Source of the DNA: Alphaproteobacteria bacterium
GTDB lineage: Bacteria; Pseudomonadota; Alphaproteobacteria; Rhodobacterales; Rhodobacteraceae
Assembly: GCA_030425925.1 (NCBI GenBank)
Contig: JAUHZO010000001.1
Location: forward strand, 186,001 to 250,000
Length of the DNA stretch: 64,000 bases
Reading direction: 5' to 3'
The notes under the pieces: model-generated
Told to the model about the DNA's origin: nothing
Databases searched by the model: none
What the model saw: the letters and a program-made list of their open reading frames with translations, nothing else
In this document: in pieces, positions 62,851 through 64,000 of the stretch
How positions within the stretch are numbered: position 1 is the stretch's first letter
Layout: every line of letters begins with the position of its first letter
Translations under genes and position numbers: made by a program

Positions 62851-63810
62851 ATGAGCTTCCGCATCCAGCCCCCCGCCCCGTCCACGCCCAACCGCTGCCA
62901 GCTGTTCGGCCCGGGGTCGCGCCCGGCGATCTTTGAAAAGATGGCCGCCAGCGCCGCCGACGTGATCAATCTCGATCTCGAGGACAGCGTCGCCCCCTCC
63001 GACAAGGACAGCGCCCGGGCCAACGTGATCGCGGCCATCGGCGATATCGACTGGGGGGCCAAGACCCTGTCGGTGCGCATCAACGGGCTCGACACCCCCT
63101 ATTGGCACCGCGACGTGATCGACCTGGTGGAAAAGGGGGCCGACCGTCTGGACCGGATCATGATCCCCAAGGTGGGCTGCGCCGCCGATCTCTACGCGGT
63201 CGACGCGCTGGTCACCGCGTGCGAGCGTGCGCGGGGCCGCGCCCGGCCGCTCGATTTCGAGGTGATCATCGAATCGGCTGCCGGCATCACCCATGTCGAA
63301 GAGATCGCCCAGGGCTCGCCCCGGCTGAAGGCGATGAGCCTCGGGGCCGCGGATTTCGCCGCCTCCATGGGCATGGCCACCACCGGAATCGGCGGCACGC
63401 AGGAAAACTACTACATGCTCCACGCAGGCCAGAAGCACTGGTCCGATCCCTGGCACTGGGCGCAGGCCGCCATCGTCGCCGCCTGCCGCACCCATGGCGT
63501 GCTGCCGGTGGATGGCCCGTTCGGCGATTTTTCCGACGAGGACGGGTTCCGCGCGCAGGCGCTGCGGTCCGCCACGCTGGGCATGGTCGGCAAATGGGCG
63601 ATCCACCCCAGGCAGGTGGCGCTGGCCAACGAGGTGTTCACCCCTTCGGTGGCCGCCGTGACCGAGGCGCGCGAGATCCTCGCCGCCATGGAAGAGGCCA
63701 AGGCCAAGGGCGAAGGCGCCACGGTCTACAAGGGCCGGCTGGTGGACATCGCCTCGATCAAGCAGGCCGAGGTCATCGTGCGCCAGGCCGAGATGATCGC
63801 GGCGGAGTGA
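62851..63810 (+). CDS. mcl1: L-malyl-CoA/beta-methylmalyl-CoA lyase
   Basis: HpcH/HpaI-CitE family lyase of 319 residues that cleaves malyl-CoA and beta-methylmalyl-CoA in the ethylmalonyl-CoA pathway and related routes. The sequence is very close to that remembered for Rhodobacter Mcl1: CQLFGPGSRPAIFEKMAASA, DVINLDLEDSVAPSDKD with the Mg-binding residues, VIIESAAGITHVEEIA and GKWAIHPRQVALANEVF. ATG 62851 follows a strong ribosome site. The 3' end overlaps a possible opposite gene. Confidence 0.96.
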   Translation: MSFRIQPPAPSTPNRCQLFGPGSRPAIFEKMAASAADVINLDLEDSVAPSDKDSARANVIAAIGDIDWGAKTLSVRINGLDTPYWHRDVIDLVEKGADRLDRIMIPKVGCAADLYAVDALVTACERARGRARPLDFEVIIESAAGITHVEEIAQGSPRLKAMSLGAADFAASMGMATTGIGGTQENYYMLHAGQKHWSDPWHWAQAAIVAACRTHGVLPVDGPFGDFSDEDGFRAQALRSATLGMVGKWAIHPRQVALANEVFTPSVAAVTEAREILAAMEEAKAKGEGATVYKGRLVDIASIKQAEVIVRQAEMIAAE

Positions 63811-64000
63811 CGGGGCCGGCCCCGGCGGCGGCAGAGACCCGCTCTGCCGCGCCGGGGCAAAGCTTCTCCAGAGCGCGAGGGCGGATGCGCGATCCGTCCG
63901 CCGCAAAGGCATCCAAAGTGGTGCCGTCATGGATGAGGACCGCGACGGGAGCCTTGTGCCCGACGGCCGCGACGGCCGGGCCAAGCGCTTCGGCGGTCAC
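63773..64000 (-). CDS. Possible partial unrecognised protein at the window edge
   Basis: An open frame on the minus strand reaches the right edge and encodes about 75 residues, including VAVLIHDGTTLDAFAADGSRI. Composition looks like coding DNA, but no family is recognised, and the last 38 bases overlap the end of mcl1, which is more than usual. It may be the 3' end of a converging gene or only chance. Confidence 0.35.
   Translation of the reverse strand: MTAEALGPAVAAVGHKAPVAVLIHDGTTLDAFAADGSRIRPRALEKLCPGAAERVSAAAGAGPVTPPRSSRPGAR

Overview
The window is GC-rich DNA from an alphaproteobacterium of the Rhodobacterales (Roseobacter/Paracoccaceae type). The evidence is a Rhodobacter-like L-malyl-CoA/beta-methylmalyl-CoA lyase, the ybgC-tolQRA-tolB-pal genes, a DgcN/DgcA D-glutamate pathway like that described in marine proteobacteria, dense ATGA/GTGA gene overlaps, and small hairpin repeats. 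No rRNA, tRNA, CRISPR array or transposase was seen.

Layout. Positions 1-41468 carry a Tol-Pal locus on the minus strand that is broken up by three blocks of other genes. Reading with the Tol genes the order is ybgC (41468-41085), an HxlR regulator and epoxide hydrolase, tolQ-tolR-tolA (39339-36989), a LysR-controlled peptide ABC transporter with two peptidase-like enzymes and an MFS permease (25969-37017), tolB (25744-24344), a block of about 23 kb (697-24082), and pal (258-1, cut by the window edge).

The 697-24082 block is the most unusual part. Its plus-strand operon encodes a very large Hsp70/actin-fold protein, two unrecognised soluble proteins, a class B penicillin-binding protein with SxxK, SxN and KTG motifs intact, and a 1156-residue SEDS (FtsW/RodA-type) membrane protein with an added extracytoplasmic domain. 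Around it lie a polytopic protein with beta-helix-like repeats, a membrane/coiled-coil protein and two more large unknown proteins. I infer an accessory peptidoglycan synthase with its own actin-like ATPase, similar in logic to MreB-RodA-PBP2 and FtsA-FtsW-FtsI, placed inside the Tol-Pal envelope locus.

The right part (41.5-64 kb) is ordinary chromosome: a UPF0173 hydrolase, a glycosyltransferase-like protein, a BNR-repeat protein, a small ribbon-helix-helix-like protein with a 23-bp palindrome in front of it, metY, a SIMPL protein, a GspL/PilP-like membrane protein, a UvrD/PcrA helicase, an HNH nuclease, an MscS channel, a flavoprotein, a BON/OmpA protein, a D-amino acid cluster (dgcN-dgcA-frameshifted NUDIX-dat) and mcl1. 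Several perfect palindromes and dispersed hairpin repeats lie between these genes.
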